DNA from: an uncultured Oscillospiraceae bacterium
GTDB taxonomy: Bacteria; Bacillota; Clostridia; Oscillospirales; Acutalibacteraceae
Direction: 5' to 3'
Length of the DNA stretch: 11,088 nt
NCBI GenBank assembly: GCA_958451705.1
Contig: CAUDRD010000031.1
Location: 1-11,088 of the forward strand
The position numbers were made by a program, and so were the translations under genes. Positions 1 through 7,665 of the stretch are shown piece after piece (position 1 is the stretch's first letter; every line of letters begins with the position of its first letter). The notes below the pieces were generated by a model. That model searched no databases and had not been told where the DNA came from. It was given only the letters and a program-made list of their open reading frames with translations.

Positions 1-17
1 TATAAAGTTTATTAATA

Positions 18-941
18 TTATTTTCCTCCGCACTCATAGGCGGCTCCCCTTAACACCTGACAGCCGTGAGACAGAGCAGGGAAAATTATATCAAGACACT
101 CACAGGCAGCCTTTGGGCTTCCGGGGAGATTTATAATAAGGGTCTGCTTTCTTATTCCTGCCCTTGCACGGGACAAAATTGCATTGGGTGTGATCTTAAA
201 GCTGTAAGCTCTCATCGCCTCCGCTATTCCCTGGGCTTCACGGTCGATTATGTCGAGAGTGGCCTCCGGAGTTACGTCACGTGGAGAAAGTCCCGTACCG
301 CCGCAGGTTAAGATAAAATCCGCAGCATAGTTATCCGCAACATCTGCCATACAGTCGGCAATGGCTCTTCTTTCATCGGGCAGGATCTGACAGTCCACAA
401 CCTCACATCTGTCACCTATAAAATCCCTTAAAGCCTTTTCACAGCCGTCCTTTCGTATTCCGGCACTGGCTTTATCGCTGGCAATAAGCAGGAATATTCT
501 CGGCAAAGAATCAGTGCGCCATATTGACTGACCAGGCCTCAGAGTTCCGCCACGCAGGATTCTGCAGAAAATGCCCTCTTTGGGCATTACACATTTTCCG
601 ACCTTTCGCTTTATGGCGCAGTCGCTGTGACATTCCTTTCCTATCTGCGTAACCTCCAAAAGACAGGGACCGGCACAAAGCTTTGTACCCACCGGAAGCT
701 CATGGAGAGAAATCCCACGTGTAGTAAGATTTTCGGCAAAAACTCCGTTTTCCAGAATAATACCGCTTTCGTTTTCCATGCGCTCTATACTTTCCCTTGC
801 AAGCAGGCTCAGCTGACGGTGGCTTCCATCCGCATGGGCATCACCCTCAAGCCCCATTTCGGCAATAAGTCTTCCGTCTCTTTGAGGGAGCTTTACGGTG
901 CCTTTTTCTTCACTTTTGTTTATGGAAACAATTACTGCCAT
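18..941 (-). CDS. MOSC domain fused to MogA/MoaB-type molybdopterin adenylyltransferase
   Basis: The 307-residue protein has two domains. Residues 1 to about 142 form a MOSC domain, the sulfur-carrier/cofactor-binding fold of Moco sulfurases and YiiM-like proteins, with a cysteine-rich stretch that includes GKECHSDC at 101-108 and further Cys at 117 and 126. Residues about 147-305 form a MogA/MoaB domain, which in known homologues adenylylates molybdopterin before metal insertion; the TCGGTGLSPRDVTPEA motif (212-227) and NLPGSPKA (271-278) support this. The start is the ATG at 941, which has GGAGG eight bases upstream; an in-frame TTG at 956 overlaps that site and is less likely. It lies 4 bases after moaA and is the last gene of the operon visible here. 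The MogA domain supplies the adenylylation step that the neighbouring MoeA proteins need. The role of the MOSC half is inferred: cofactor binding or sulfur handling. Confidence 0.9.
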   Translation of the reverse strand: MAVIVSINKSEEKGTVKLPQRDGRLIAEMGLEGDAHADGSHRQLSLLARESIERMENESGIILENGVFAENLTTRGISLHELPVGTKLCAGPCLLEVTQIGKECHSDCAIKRKVGKCVMPKEGIFCRILRGGTLRPGQSIWRTDSLPRIFLLIASDKASAGIRKDGCEKALRDFIGDRCEVVDCQILPDERRAIADCMADVADNYAADFILTCGGTGLSPRDVTPEATLDIIDREAQGIAEAMRAYSFKITPNAILSRARAGIRKQTLIINLPGSPKAACECLDIIFPALSHGCQVLRGAAYECGGK

Positions 942-945
942 AAAA

Positions 946-1881
946 TCATCCTCCAATTCTACTCATATCGCGAAGAGGCTTTTCCCAGTCTCTCATATTA
1001 TATCTTATAGGTTTATTGAAAACAGCCTTTTCTATTTTTTCGGAAAGAACGCTGTCCTCACCGCCTAAAAATTCTCCCAGCGGGATTTCGTCAGTACATC
1101 CAAGACACGGCCGCAAGGTTCCGTCCGAAAGTATGCGTATTCTGTTGCAGCTGCCGCAGAAAGGCTCACTCATAGGGGCAATAATTCCAGCCTTTGTACT
1201 ACCGTAAAATAAAAACTCTCTTGCGGGACCCTTAGTTTTTTCTCCTGGCAAAAGTTCCGGATTTTTCTCCAATATCTCTTTCATGGTAATGCGAAGCTCC
1301 GGTTTATCCGAAAGCCTGCCAAGGGGCATAAGCTCAATAAATCTGACAATCACACCGTATTCCCGGGAAAAATGCAGAAAGTCCTTTACTTCACAGTCAT
1401 TTATCCCTCTAAGGAGCACCACATTTATCTTTACGGGATTCATTCCTACTTTTTTTGCCTCTTCAATTCCAGAAAAAACTTTATTTATATCTCCGCCTGT
1501 CATTTTCCGATAACGTTGGGAATCGAGGGAATCAAGACTTATATTTATTCTGTGTATCCCGGTACTGTAAAGCTCACCGACACACTCGGCCAACTTTTGC
1601 CCGTTAGTGGTCATTGTAAGCTCCCTGAGATTTTGCAGTTTTCCTATACTATCGGCAATTTCTATAATATCCTTACGCATAAGTGGCTCTCCGCCGGTAA
1701 GACGGATTTTGTCTATGCCCAAATTAACGCACACCCTCGAAAACTGTAAAATTTCCTCGGCGGTAAGTTCCTTCGAATTTGCACACTCATCTCCGTTTCG
1801 GCAGTAATCGCAGTTAAGCTGACATTTTTCCGTAACGGAAAGGCGCAAATAATTTATATTTCTTCCAAAGCGGTCAATCAT
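946..1881 (-). CDS. moaA: GTP 3',8-cyclase MoaA (radical SAM)
   Basis: MoaA carries out the first step of molybdenum/tungsten cofactor synthesis, radical SAM-dependent cyclisation of GTP to 3',8-cyclo-GTP. The 311-residue protein has the N-terminal radical SAM cluster motif C20-x3-C24-x2-C27, the LTGGEPL motif at 61-67, the C-terminal second-cluster motif C242-x2-C245-x13-C259, and the conserved terminal Gly-Gly (310-311), which is known to be needed for activity in this family. Length is normal. The chosen ATG at 1881 has GGAGGAG seven bases upstream; an in-frame ATG at 1905 would add eight residues of basic sequence (CGRRRRK) and has no comparable site. The gene overlaps the end of moaC by 8 bases, and the two act in sequence. 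Confidence 0.97.
   Translation of the reverse strand: MIDRFGRNINYLRLSVTEKCQLNCDYCRNGDECANSKELTAEEILQFSRVCVNLGIDKIRLTGGEPLMRKDIIEIADSIGKLQNLRELTMTTNGQKLAECVGELYSTGIHRINISLDSLDSQRYRKMTGGDINKVFSGIEEAKKVGMNPVKINVVLLRGINDCEVKDFLHFSREYGVIVRFIELMPLGRLSDKPELRITMKEILEKNPELLPGEKTKGPAREFLFYGSTKAGIIAPMSEPFCGSCNRIRILSDGTLRPCLGCTDEIPLGEFLGGEDSVLSEKIEKAVFNKPIRYNMRDWEKPLRDMSRIGG
950..954 (-). promoter_or_regulatory. Ribosome binding site deciding the MOSC-MogA start
   Basis: GGAGG lies eight bases before the ATG at 941. It overlaps the alternative TTG start at 956 and so excludes that start in practice. Confidence 0.8.
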
Positions 1882-2362
1882 TTTTCTTCTCCTCCGACCG
1901 CACATAAAGTCCTGACCGTCCCCCTGATTTCATCATAAGATAAATTTCGCCTATCTCCATACCTCTATCTACGGCTTTGCACATATCGTAAATTGTAAGG
2001 GCCGCCGCAGAAACAGCAGTAAACGCCTCCATCTCAACGCCTGTTTTAAAGTCGCACCTTGTAAGAGCGATTATTTCAACGGCATCAGGCTCAATTATAT
2101 TAAAATCTATTTCTACAGTACTTAAAGGCAACGTATGACAAAGGGGGATAAGCTCCCCGGTGCGCTTTGCGGCCATTATTCCCGCAATGCGTGCTGCCGA
2201 AAGCACATCGCCTTTTTTTATTAGATTTTCATTAATAAGCCGCAGGGTTTCAGGCTTCATGCGTACAAGTCCGTGGGCTTTGGCCTCTCTTTTGGTAACA
2301 GGCTTTTCTCCCACATCTACCATATGTACCTGTCCGTTTTCGTTTGTATGGGTCAGTTCCAT
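1874..2362 (-). CDS. moaC: Cyclic pyranopterin monophosphate synthase MoaC
   Basis: MoaC converts the MoaA product 3',8-cyclo-GTP into cyclic pyranopterin monophosphate. The 162-residue protein is full length and shows the family signatures: HMVDVGEKPVTKREA near the N-terminus (13-27), LIPLCHTLPLSTVEIDF (71-87), GVEMEAFTAVSAAALTIYDMCKAVD (108-132) and KSGGRSG (145-151). Asp126 and Lys129 correspond to the catalytic Asp/Lys pair described for E. coli MoaC. The start ATG has GGGGAGG seven bases upstream. It overlaps the upstream MoeA fusion by 10 bases and the downstream moaA by 8 bases, which suggests translational coupling. Confidence 0.98.
   Translation of the reverse strand: MELTHTNENGQVHMVDVGEKPVTKREAKAHGLVRMKPETLRLINENLIKKGDVLSAARIAGIMAAKRTGELIPLCHTLPLSTVEIDFNIIEPDAVEIIALTRCDFKTGVEMEAFTAVSAAALTIYDMCKAVDRGMEIGEIYLMMKSGGRSGLYVRSEEKKND
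1889..1895 (-). promoter_or_regulatory. Ribosome binding site deciding the moaA start
   Basis: GGAGGAG lies seven bases before the ATG at 1881, inside the last codons of moaC. It favours this start over the in-frame ATG at 1905. Confidence 0.85.
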
Positions 2363-4257
2363 TTGAGCACCTCCCCGGCATTTTCAGCAGTATAGCCGCC
2401 GAGAGCTTCAAGGCGTTGTTTGAACTCCTCGCTTCTGAGAATCTCAATAAACATCTGAGTCTGGGGAAGCTCCCATGCACTTTTAAGAACCGCAAAATCA
2501 TAATTTTCCGTACATACCGGTATAAAATCAAGTCCATATAGCTTTGCGGCTGAGAAAATTCCAAGACCCAAATCGCCTGTTCCGGAAGCTATCTGAGCCG
2601 CAACGGCTGTATGGGTCATTTCCTCTCTGTTCCAGCCGTTTACACTTTGCGGTGAAATACCGTATTTTTTGCAAAGATAATCGAAAAGTATTCTCGTGCC
2701 GCTTCCGCCCTGACGGTTAACGTAGCGGAAACCTTGCAGAACATCGGAAAAATCCTTTATTTTGCATGGATTGCCCGGCGCTGTCATAAGCCCTTGTATT
2801 CTTCCGACTCCTTTTACAAGAATTACTTCATCGTTTTGGAAAAAGCTTCTAAGTGCGTTTACATTATATGTTCCGTCCTCACCCAGAAGATGTATGCCGC
2901 CCATATGAGCTTCGTGGCGTTTAAGAGCAAGAAGTCCACCTGTGCTTCCCACATGACTTGAAGCAATTCTTGCCCCACGGTCAATATGCCTTGCAATATC
3001 GGCTATTTCGTCAATAAGCGGATCGTGGCTGCCTGTGACCACAAGAGTGTTTTCAAGTTCATTCTTGTTGCACAAAATTCGCAGTGGTACTTTTTCCCCC
3101 GCTTCGCATCCCTCACTGTTCTGGTTTATTTTGATTATTCCATCAGCTTTGACAAGACTGCTCACAACTCCAGCACCTCTTTGAAGAGGTGCTGCGGCAA
3201 GTCTTCCCTCAACAAAGCCCAAACGGGTTCTCACAAGTTCCATGTATTTTAATGAACTTACTACGCTGCGGCACAGAACCGCCGAATTGTCATATTTAAA
3301 ACTTTGCTCCTTAAGTCCGCAAAGCCATTTTGCAACGGGAAAGAAAAACTGCTCAAGTGCCAGCACCGCCGAAACCGGATAACCCGGCACACCCATTACG
3401 GGAACCTTTCCCGCCATAGCCAAAATAACCGGTTTTCCCGGCTTCATAGCAACTCCGTGGCAAAGAACCTTACCCACTTCACCAATGCACTTTACGCTGT
3501 AATCATCACGACCTGCACTGCTCCCTGCACTTAGTAGAACTGCATCACAGTCCCTGACCGCTTCTGTTAAAGCGGCTGTAATCTTTTCAGGGACATCCGG
3601 CTGAATATCCCAAACCCTCGGTACGCATCCCCAGCGTTTGAGCATTGAGGAAAAAATTGTAGTATTAAACTCTATAATTTCCCCAGCCTTAGGTTCTTCG
3701 CATGGCGATACAAGCTCGTCGCCAGTGGGAATAATCGCCACAACCGGCTTTTTTACAACGGGCACACTCATAACTCCACCTGCAAGGAGAGCTCCCTGAG
3801 CGGCAGGAGTTATCTCAGTAAAGCTCGGCAAAATCATATCTCCGGCACATAAATCCTCGCCTATCTGCCGTATGTGCTGCCAGGGAGAAGCCGGGGCAAA
3901 AATTCTGACATTTTCCCCTTCCCTTACAACATCCTCTATCATAATAACGGCATCGGCGCCGTCAGGTAAAGGATCTCCAGTATCCACCCATTGGAAGCTG
4001 CCTTTATCCAAAACCACCGGCGCTGTTTCACCTGCGCCAAATGTATCGGACGCTTTTACGGCAATGCCATCCATAGCTGAGGCATGATAATGAGGAGCAC
4101 AGATTTTTGCGTAAACTCCTCTTGAAGTTACCCGTCCATCAGCATCGACTGTTTTTACAATTTCCTCATCGGGACATTGAACCGCTTCCTTAACTGCACT
4201 TATAAATAATTCCTGCGCATTTTGAACAGACATATTGTCAAGATACGAAAACGCCAT
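2353..4257 (-). CDS. MoeA-type metal insertase fused to a periplasmic-binding-protein-like domain
   Basis: The 634-residue protein joins a complete MoeA domain (about 1-396) to a PBP-like domain (about 402-634). MoeA inserts molybdate or tungstate into adenylylated molybdopterin; visible motifs are SAMDGIAV (60-67), PTGDEL (177-182), SAGSSAGRDDY (243-253), KPGKP (272-276) and PGYP (291-294). The C-terminal domain resembles the PBP_like family known from MoeA/LysR-substrate-domain fusions, with SSHVGSTGG (433-441), GSGTR (518-522) and HTAVAAQIASGTGDLGLG (549-566). There is no signal peptide, so it acts in the cytoplasm. The fusion architecture is known in clostridia and archaea, but the ligand of the C-terminal domain is not; an oxyanion or a cofactor intermediate is a guess. 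It follows a canonical moeA by 24 bases, so the operon holds two MoeA proteins. The ribosome binding site is weak (AAAGG about 10 bases upstream). Its SAGSSAGRDDY differs from the usual SGGTSAG pattern. Confidence 0.92.
   Translation of the reverse strand: MAFSYLDNMSVQNAQELFISAVKEAVQCPDEEIVKTVDADGRVTSRGVYAKICAPHYHASAMDGIAVKASDTFGAGETAPVVLDKGSFQWVDTGDPLPDGADAVIMIEDVVREGENVRIFAPASPWQHIRQIGEDLCAGDMILPSFTEITPAAQGALLAGGVMSVPVVKKPVVAIIPTGDELVSPCEEPKAGEIIEFNTTIFSSMLKRWGCVPRVWDIQPDVPEKITAALTEAVRDCDAVLLSAGSSAGRDDYSVKCIGEVGKVLCHGVAMKPGKPVILAMAGKVPVMGVPGYPVSAVLALEQFFFPVAKWLCGLKEQSFKYDNSAVLCRSVVSSLKYMELVRTRLGFVEGRLAAAPLQRGAGVVSSLVKADGIIKINQNSEGCEAGEKVPLRILCNKNELENTLVVTGSHDPLIDEIADIARHIDRGARIASSHVGSTGGLLALKRHEAHMGGIHLLGEDGTYNVNALRSFFQNDEVILVKGVGRIQGLMTAPGNPCKIKDFSDVLQGFRYVNRQGGSGTRILFDYLCKKYGISPQSVNGWNREEMTHTAVAAQIASGTGDLGLGIFSAAKLYGLDFIPVCTENYDFAVLKSAWELPQTQMFIEILRSEEFKQRLEALGGYTAENAGEVLKWN
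3171..3194. repeat. Perfect 11-bp inverted repeat inside the MoeA fusion gene
   Basis: The arms CAGCACCTCTT (3171-3181) and AAGAGGTGCTG (3184-3194) are exact reverse complements separated by two bases. They lie in the codons for the APLQRGAG stretch of the MoeA domain. No T-run follows on either strand, so this is not an intrinsic terminator. It may be a chance result of codon choice or a stable mRNA hairpin. Confidence 0.55.
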
Positions 4258-4281
4258 ATAATCAAAACCTTTCCGCCAAAA

Positions 4282-5481
4282 TCAAAAAAGAGTGACCTTT
4301 ACCTTTTCCCCTGCGTGTATGCCCTCGCAATTTCTTCCAATGACCACATATCCCTCACCTTGGGATAGCTTTGTAATAAGTCCGCTTTTGCTCCTAATGG
4401 GCTCTGCTTTTTCACCCGAAAGATGCACTGGAAGAATTAGCTCCCTGCCGTCGTTAGCCGAAACGGATTGGGAAATTTCGGCATAGACATTAATTTGAGA
4501 ATTTTCTCTGCCCTCCAAAGCACACATTGCGGTTTTTCCCAGTATCATAAAAATCAGACAAGCCGCCATAGGATGACCAGGAAGAGCCAGCACCGGCTTT
4601 CCCGAAACATTAGCTGCAAGAGTGGGTTTTCCTGGTTTTACGGCAAGGCCGTGCCATAAAATCTCTCCCGTTTCACTTAAAATCTTTTCGGCAAAATCTC
4701 TCGCTCCTGCCGAAGTTCCTCCGCTGAAAACCACCATATCACAGCACTGTGTGCCATTAACTACCGTTTCTCTAAGCTTTTCCTCATCGTCGGGGATAAT
4801 TCCAAAATCAGTAACTATTCCTCCGAGCTTTTCTATTAAAGCTCTAAGAGCATATCGGTTTACATCACGCATTTGTCCACCTGTAACGGTTTTATCAATT
4901 TCAGTAATTTCGTCACCTGTTGAAAAAAGAGCAACATTTATTTTTTTCGTAACCGGCACCGCATACTGACCTATTGCCGCCAAAGTGCCTATTTCACCAA
5001 CGTCAATTACACTTCCGGCTTTCAGTATGCGCTGCCCCTTACGCACATCGTCTCCGCAAAGGGCAAGATGACTCCCGGGAGCTACAGACTTTCTTATACA
5101 GACTGTTCCGTCAGGTAAAAGGTCCGTATATTCTATCATCACCGCTGCATCGGCTCCCTCAGGAATAAATCCCCCTGTCGGAATTTTAAAACAACTTTTA
5201 TCCTTTAAATGCTCCGCAGGCAATTCGCCCATGACTATTTCTCCCTCAAGATGCAGCAAAGCGGGTATGGCCTCAGATGCTCCGAAAGTGTCCGCAGCTC
5301 TAACCGCATAACCGTCAACCATTGAACGGTCTGAGGGAGGGATATTTTCTTCTGCGATTATATCTTCGGCCAAAACTCTGCCTAAGCTTTCAGAAAGAGG
5401 CACAGTTTCAGAAAGACAAATTCGTTTAAATGTACTATTTAATATTTCATTAGCCTGAGACATGGTTATTACCTTGAGCAT
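4282..5481 (-). CDS. moeA: Molybdopterin molybdenumtransferase/tungsten insertase MoeA
   Basis: This is a stand-alone MoeA of normal length (399 residues), catalysing metal insertion into adenylylated molybdopterin with release of AMP. Family motifs are DRSMVDGYAV (51-60), FSTGDEI (186-192), SGGTSAGARDF (253-263), KPGKP (282-286) and LPGHP (300-304), followed by a C-terminal beta domain ending in GEKVKVTLF. The start at 5481 is supported by GGAGG seven bases upstream and by an N-terminus (MLKVITMSQANEIL) typical of MoeA; an in-frame ATG lies six codons further in. The start overlaps the end of tupC by 32 bases. Being next to the tungstate transporter and the AOR, it probably handles tungsten, but metal choice cannot be read from the sequence. 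Confidence 0.96.
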   Translation of the reverse strand: MLKVITMSQANEILNSTFKRICLSETVPLSESLGRVLAEDIIAEENIPPSDRSMVDGYAVRAADTFGASEAIPALLHLEGEIVMGELPAEHLKDKSCFKIPTGGFIPEGADAAVMIEYTDLLPDGTVCIRKSVAPGSHLALCGDDVRKGQRILKAGSVIDVGEIGTLAAIGQYAVPVTKKINVALFSTGDEITEIDKTVTGGQMRDVNRYALRALIEKLGGIVTDFGIIPDDEEKLRETVVNGTQCCDMVVFSGGTSAGARDFAEKILSETGEILWHGLAVKPGKPTLAANVSGKPVLALPGHPMAACLIFMILGKTAMCALEGRENSQINVYAEISQSVSANDGRELILPVHLSGEKAEPIRSKSGLITKLSQGEGYVVIGRNCEGIHAGEKVKVTLF

Positions 5482-6136
5482 ATTCTATCCTCCAGTGGCT
5501 CATATACTCCCGCACTCTCGGGTTTTCGGGCTCCATTATAACCTTTACAGTTTCGCCTGCTTCGGCAATTCTGCCGTTTTCCAGGAAAATCGCTTTATCT
5601 GCAAGGCGAATTGCCTGAGCGGGAGAATGGGTTGAAAAAATAAGAGTTCCATTCCATTTACTAAGTGCCGATTCAATAAGCGTTTCGCTTTCTATATCGC
5701 AGGCCGCAGTAGGCTCGTCTAAAATGAGAACCTTCGGCTCTCTAACAAGCACCCTTGAAAGGGCGAGACGCTGCATTTCTCCGCCGCTTAAAGTCTTCCC
5801 CTGTGCCTCAGACAGAGAAAACATACCGGTTATTTCAAGAGCTTTTTCTGCTTTCTCTCTTCGTTTTTCCCGCGATAAATCCCAAAGAGCCGCCTCCACA
5901 TTTTTTATAACTGTTCTGTCAAAAGCGTAGCTTCTTTGAGGCAAATATCCGCATTCGGAAATTACCGTTTTTTCTCCGTCGTTCTTAATCACTCCAGCAA
6001 GGATTTTAAGCATAGTGCTCTTACCACTTCCGTTGGGACCCAGCACAGCAAGCTTTGTTCCTTCAGTAACTTCGAGACAGGGAATTTTCAGCACCGTTCG
6101 GCTGCCGTAAGTCTTATTCAGATTTTCAAACCTCAC
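5450..6136 (-). CDS. tupC: Tungstate ABC transporter ATP-binding protein TupC
   Basis: This 228-residue ATPase should power tungstate import through TupB at the cytoplasmic face of the membrane. It carries Walker A GPNGSGKST (33-41), a Q-loop at CGYLPQ (62-67), the ABC signature LSGGEMQ (116-122), Walker B VLILDEP (136-142) and the H-loop His170. The start is read as GTG at 6136, six bases after a perfect AAGGAGGA site. An ATG at 6166 in the same frame would add ten residues (HAGWKGGLT) unlike the usual ABC N-terminus and would lie upstream of that site. The gene overlaps tupB by 11 bases and moeA by 32 bases. Tungstate specificity is inferred from TupA. Confidence 0.93.
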   Translation of the reverse strand: MRFENLNKTYGSRTVLKIPCLEVTEGTKLAVLGPNGSGKSTMLKILAGVIKNDGEKTVISECGYLPQRSYAFDRTVIKNVEAALWDLSREKRREKAEKALEITGMFSLSEAQGKTLSGGEMQRLALSRVLVREPKVLILDEPTAACDIESETLIESALSKWNGTLIFSTHSPAQAIRLADKAIFLENGRIAEAGETVKVIMEPENPRVREYMSHWRIEYAQGNNHVSG

Positions 6137-6815
6137 GGTGAGTCCTCCTTTCCAGCCAGCGTGCAAAAATGTTTAAAACGAAAGCCAAAAAGAGAAGTAA
6201 AACTCCGAGTGCAAGGGCAAAATCAAACCTGCCCATATTTGTTTCAAGCATAATCGCCGTAGTCATAACACGTGTCTTTCCCTGAACGTTGCCGCCTACA
6301 AGCTGTACCGCTCCAACCTCTGCAAGGGAACGGCCTAGGCCTGCCAGCACAACGCTTACAAGCTGACTGCGGCAGTCCCACAAAAGTATTCTGCGACTTC
6401 GGGTAAAGGACATACCAAGACCCGCACAGGTCTCCAAAACCGGTTCAGCCTGACGCTCTAAAACTGCGGCTGTCATGCCGGCAATTATAGGCGTTATAAG
6501 CACAACCTGAGCTATTACCATCGCTTCAACTGTGTAAAGAAGCCGAAACTGTCCCAATGGTCCTGAACGAGATAAAAGCAGAAACACCAACAAGCCTGCC
6601 ACCACGGGAGGCAGGCTCATCAGGGTGCTTGTTATATGAAGCAATACACGCTGTCCGGGAAAACGGCAGCTGCCGATAATTGCTCCAAGAGGCAGTCCGA
6701 TGCAGGAGGAAAAAAGGGTGCTGAAAAAAGACATTCTCAGCGTAACCCATATTATCCCCCACAGCTCTTTATCTCCGGTAAATATCAGCAGCAGTGCCTG
6801 AGCAAAATCATGCAT
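6126..6815 (-). CDS. tupB: Tungstate ABC transporter permease TupB
   Basis: This 229-residue integral membrane protein has several hydrophobic segments (about 20-50, 57-81, 95-119, 152-172 and 195-218). It has an EAA-like cytoplasmic loop around ETCAGLGMSFTRSRRIL (128-144), which in ABC permeases contacts the ATPase. Length and hydrophobic layout match TupB/ModB-type permeases. The ATG at 6815 lies inside the last codons of tupA (8-base overlap) with AGGACAGGG just upstream. Its partners are TupA (binding lipoprotein) and TupC (ATPase) on either side. Tungstate specificity is inferred from the neighbouring TupA. Confidence 0.93.
   Translation of the reverse strand: MHDFAQALLLIFTGDKELWGIIWVTLRMSFFSTLFSSCIGLPLGAIIGSCRFPGQRVLLHITSTLMSLPPVVAGLLVFLLLSRSGPLGQFRLLYTVEAMVIAQVVLITPIIAGMTAAVLERQAEPVLETCAGLGMSFTRSRRILLWDCRSQLVSVVLAGLGRSLAEVGAVQLVGGNVQGKTRVMTTAIMLETNMGRFDFALALGVLLLFLAFVLNIFARWLERRTHREV
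6143..6150 (-). promoter_or_regulatory. Ribosome binding site deciding a GTG start for tupC
   Basis: AAGGAGGA, a full match to the anti-Shine-Dalgarno sequence, lies six bases before GTG at 6136, inside the end of tupB. It supports the GTG start over the upstream ATG at 6166. Confidence 0.85.
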
Positions 6816-7644
6816 CGCCCTGTCCTACAAAGAAAAGAGGCTGACCGTAATCTTTGACTCCGTATTCAGCAATAAGCTTGCTTGCCTTTTCGCTCTGCAT
6901 CCACTCGATAAATGCATTGGCACCGTCAATATTTGTATCAGGCCATTTTTCAGGGTTTACAGCTATCATTGAATAAGTATTTTTCAGCTCTTCACTCTCT
7001 TCCATAAGCAGTGCAAGAGTATCCTTTTTCTCATGGGCGAGATATGTTCCCTTATCGGTAAATATGTATCCCTGTTTCTCGCTGGCAACTACAAGGGATG
7101 CTCCCATACCCTGACCTGTTGAAATATACCAATCCTGGCCTTCAGGTTTAATACCTGCTTTTTCCCAAAGGGCGAGCTCCGCTTTGTGAGTACCTGAGTC
7201 ATCGCCTCTTGAAATAAACGGTGTCTTTCCGCTTTCAGCGATTTTCTTAAAGGCTTCAGTTGCGTTTGCAGCATTTTTAACTCCTGCCGGATCATTTGCC
7301 GGACCAACAATTACAAAGTAATTGTACATAAACGGAATACGCTTAACTCCGTAGCCCTCATTTATAAATTCTTCTTCGCTTGCCTTTGCATGAACAAGAA
7401 GACAGTCCGCATCGCCAGTGCGTCCTTTTTCAATAGCCGCTCCTGTTCCGGCAGAGGTTATTTCAAGTTTATAGCCTGTATCCTCTTCAAAATAAGGCTG
7501 TAAATAAGGCAGAAGTCCACTGTCATTAACCGATGTTGTCGTTGAAAGCCTGATAACTTCATTTTTCGGTTTATCAGAAGCTCCGCACGCTGCAAGAGTA
7601 AACAACATAATAATACATAATACTATCGAAACCGCTTTTTTCAT
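6808..7644 (-). CDS. tupA: Tungstate-binding lipoprotein TupA
   Basis: This is the 278-residue extracytoplasmic binding protein of a tungstate importer. The N-terminus is a lipoprotein signal: MKK, a hydrophobic core, and the lipobox LAAC with Cys20 as the predicted lipidated residue. Motifs typical of TupA rather than ModA or WtpA are visible: TTTSVNDSGLL (35-45), GDADCLLVHA (77-86) and SRGDDSGTH (145-153). TupA proteins are known for very high affinity and selectivity for tungstate over molybdate, which makes this gene the main evidence that the operon is for tungsten. A GGAGAGG site lies upstream of the ATG. It begins 21 bases after the MoeB-like gene and is followed by tupB and tupC. Confidence 0.95.
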   Translation of the reverse strand: MKKAVSIVLCIIMLFTLAACGASDKPKNEVIRLSTTTSVNDSGLLPYLQPYFEEDTGYKLEITSAGTGAAIEKGRTGDADCLLVHAKASEEEFINEGYGVKRIPFMYNYFVIVGPANDPAGVKNAANATEAFKKIAESGKTPFISRGDDSGTHKAELALWEKAGIKPEGQDWYISTGQGMGASLVVASEKQGYIFTDKGTYLAHEKKDTLALLMEESEELKNTYSMIAVNPEKWPDTNIDGANAFIEWMQSEKASKLIAEYGVKDYGQPLFFVGQGDA

Positions 7645-7665
7645 TTTACACCTCTCCGTTTACAT

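Noticed and set aside
1..17. AT-rich sequence after the last stop codon as a terminator or next gene start
   Set aside because: Only 17 bases are visible, with no GC-rich stem and no start codon with a suitable ribosome binding site. Whether the operon continues cannot be judged.
6593..6617. Inverted repeat AGCCTGCC / GGCAGGCT with a 9-base loop inside tupB
   Set aside because: An 8-base stem with such a loop is expected about once by chance in a window of this size, and no T-run follows.
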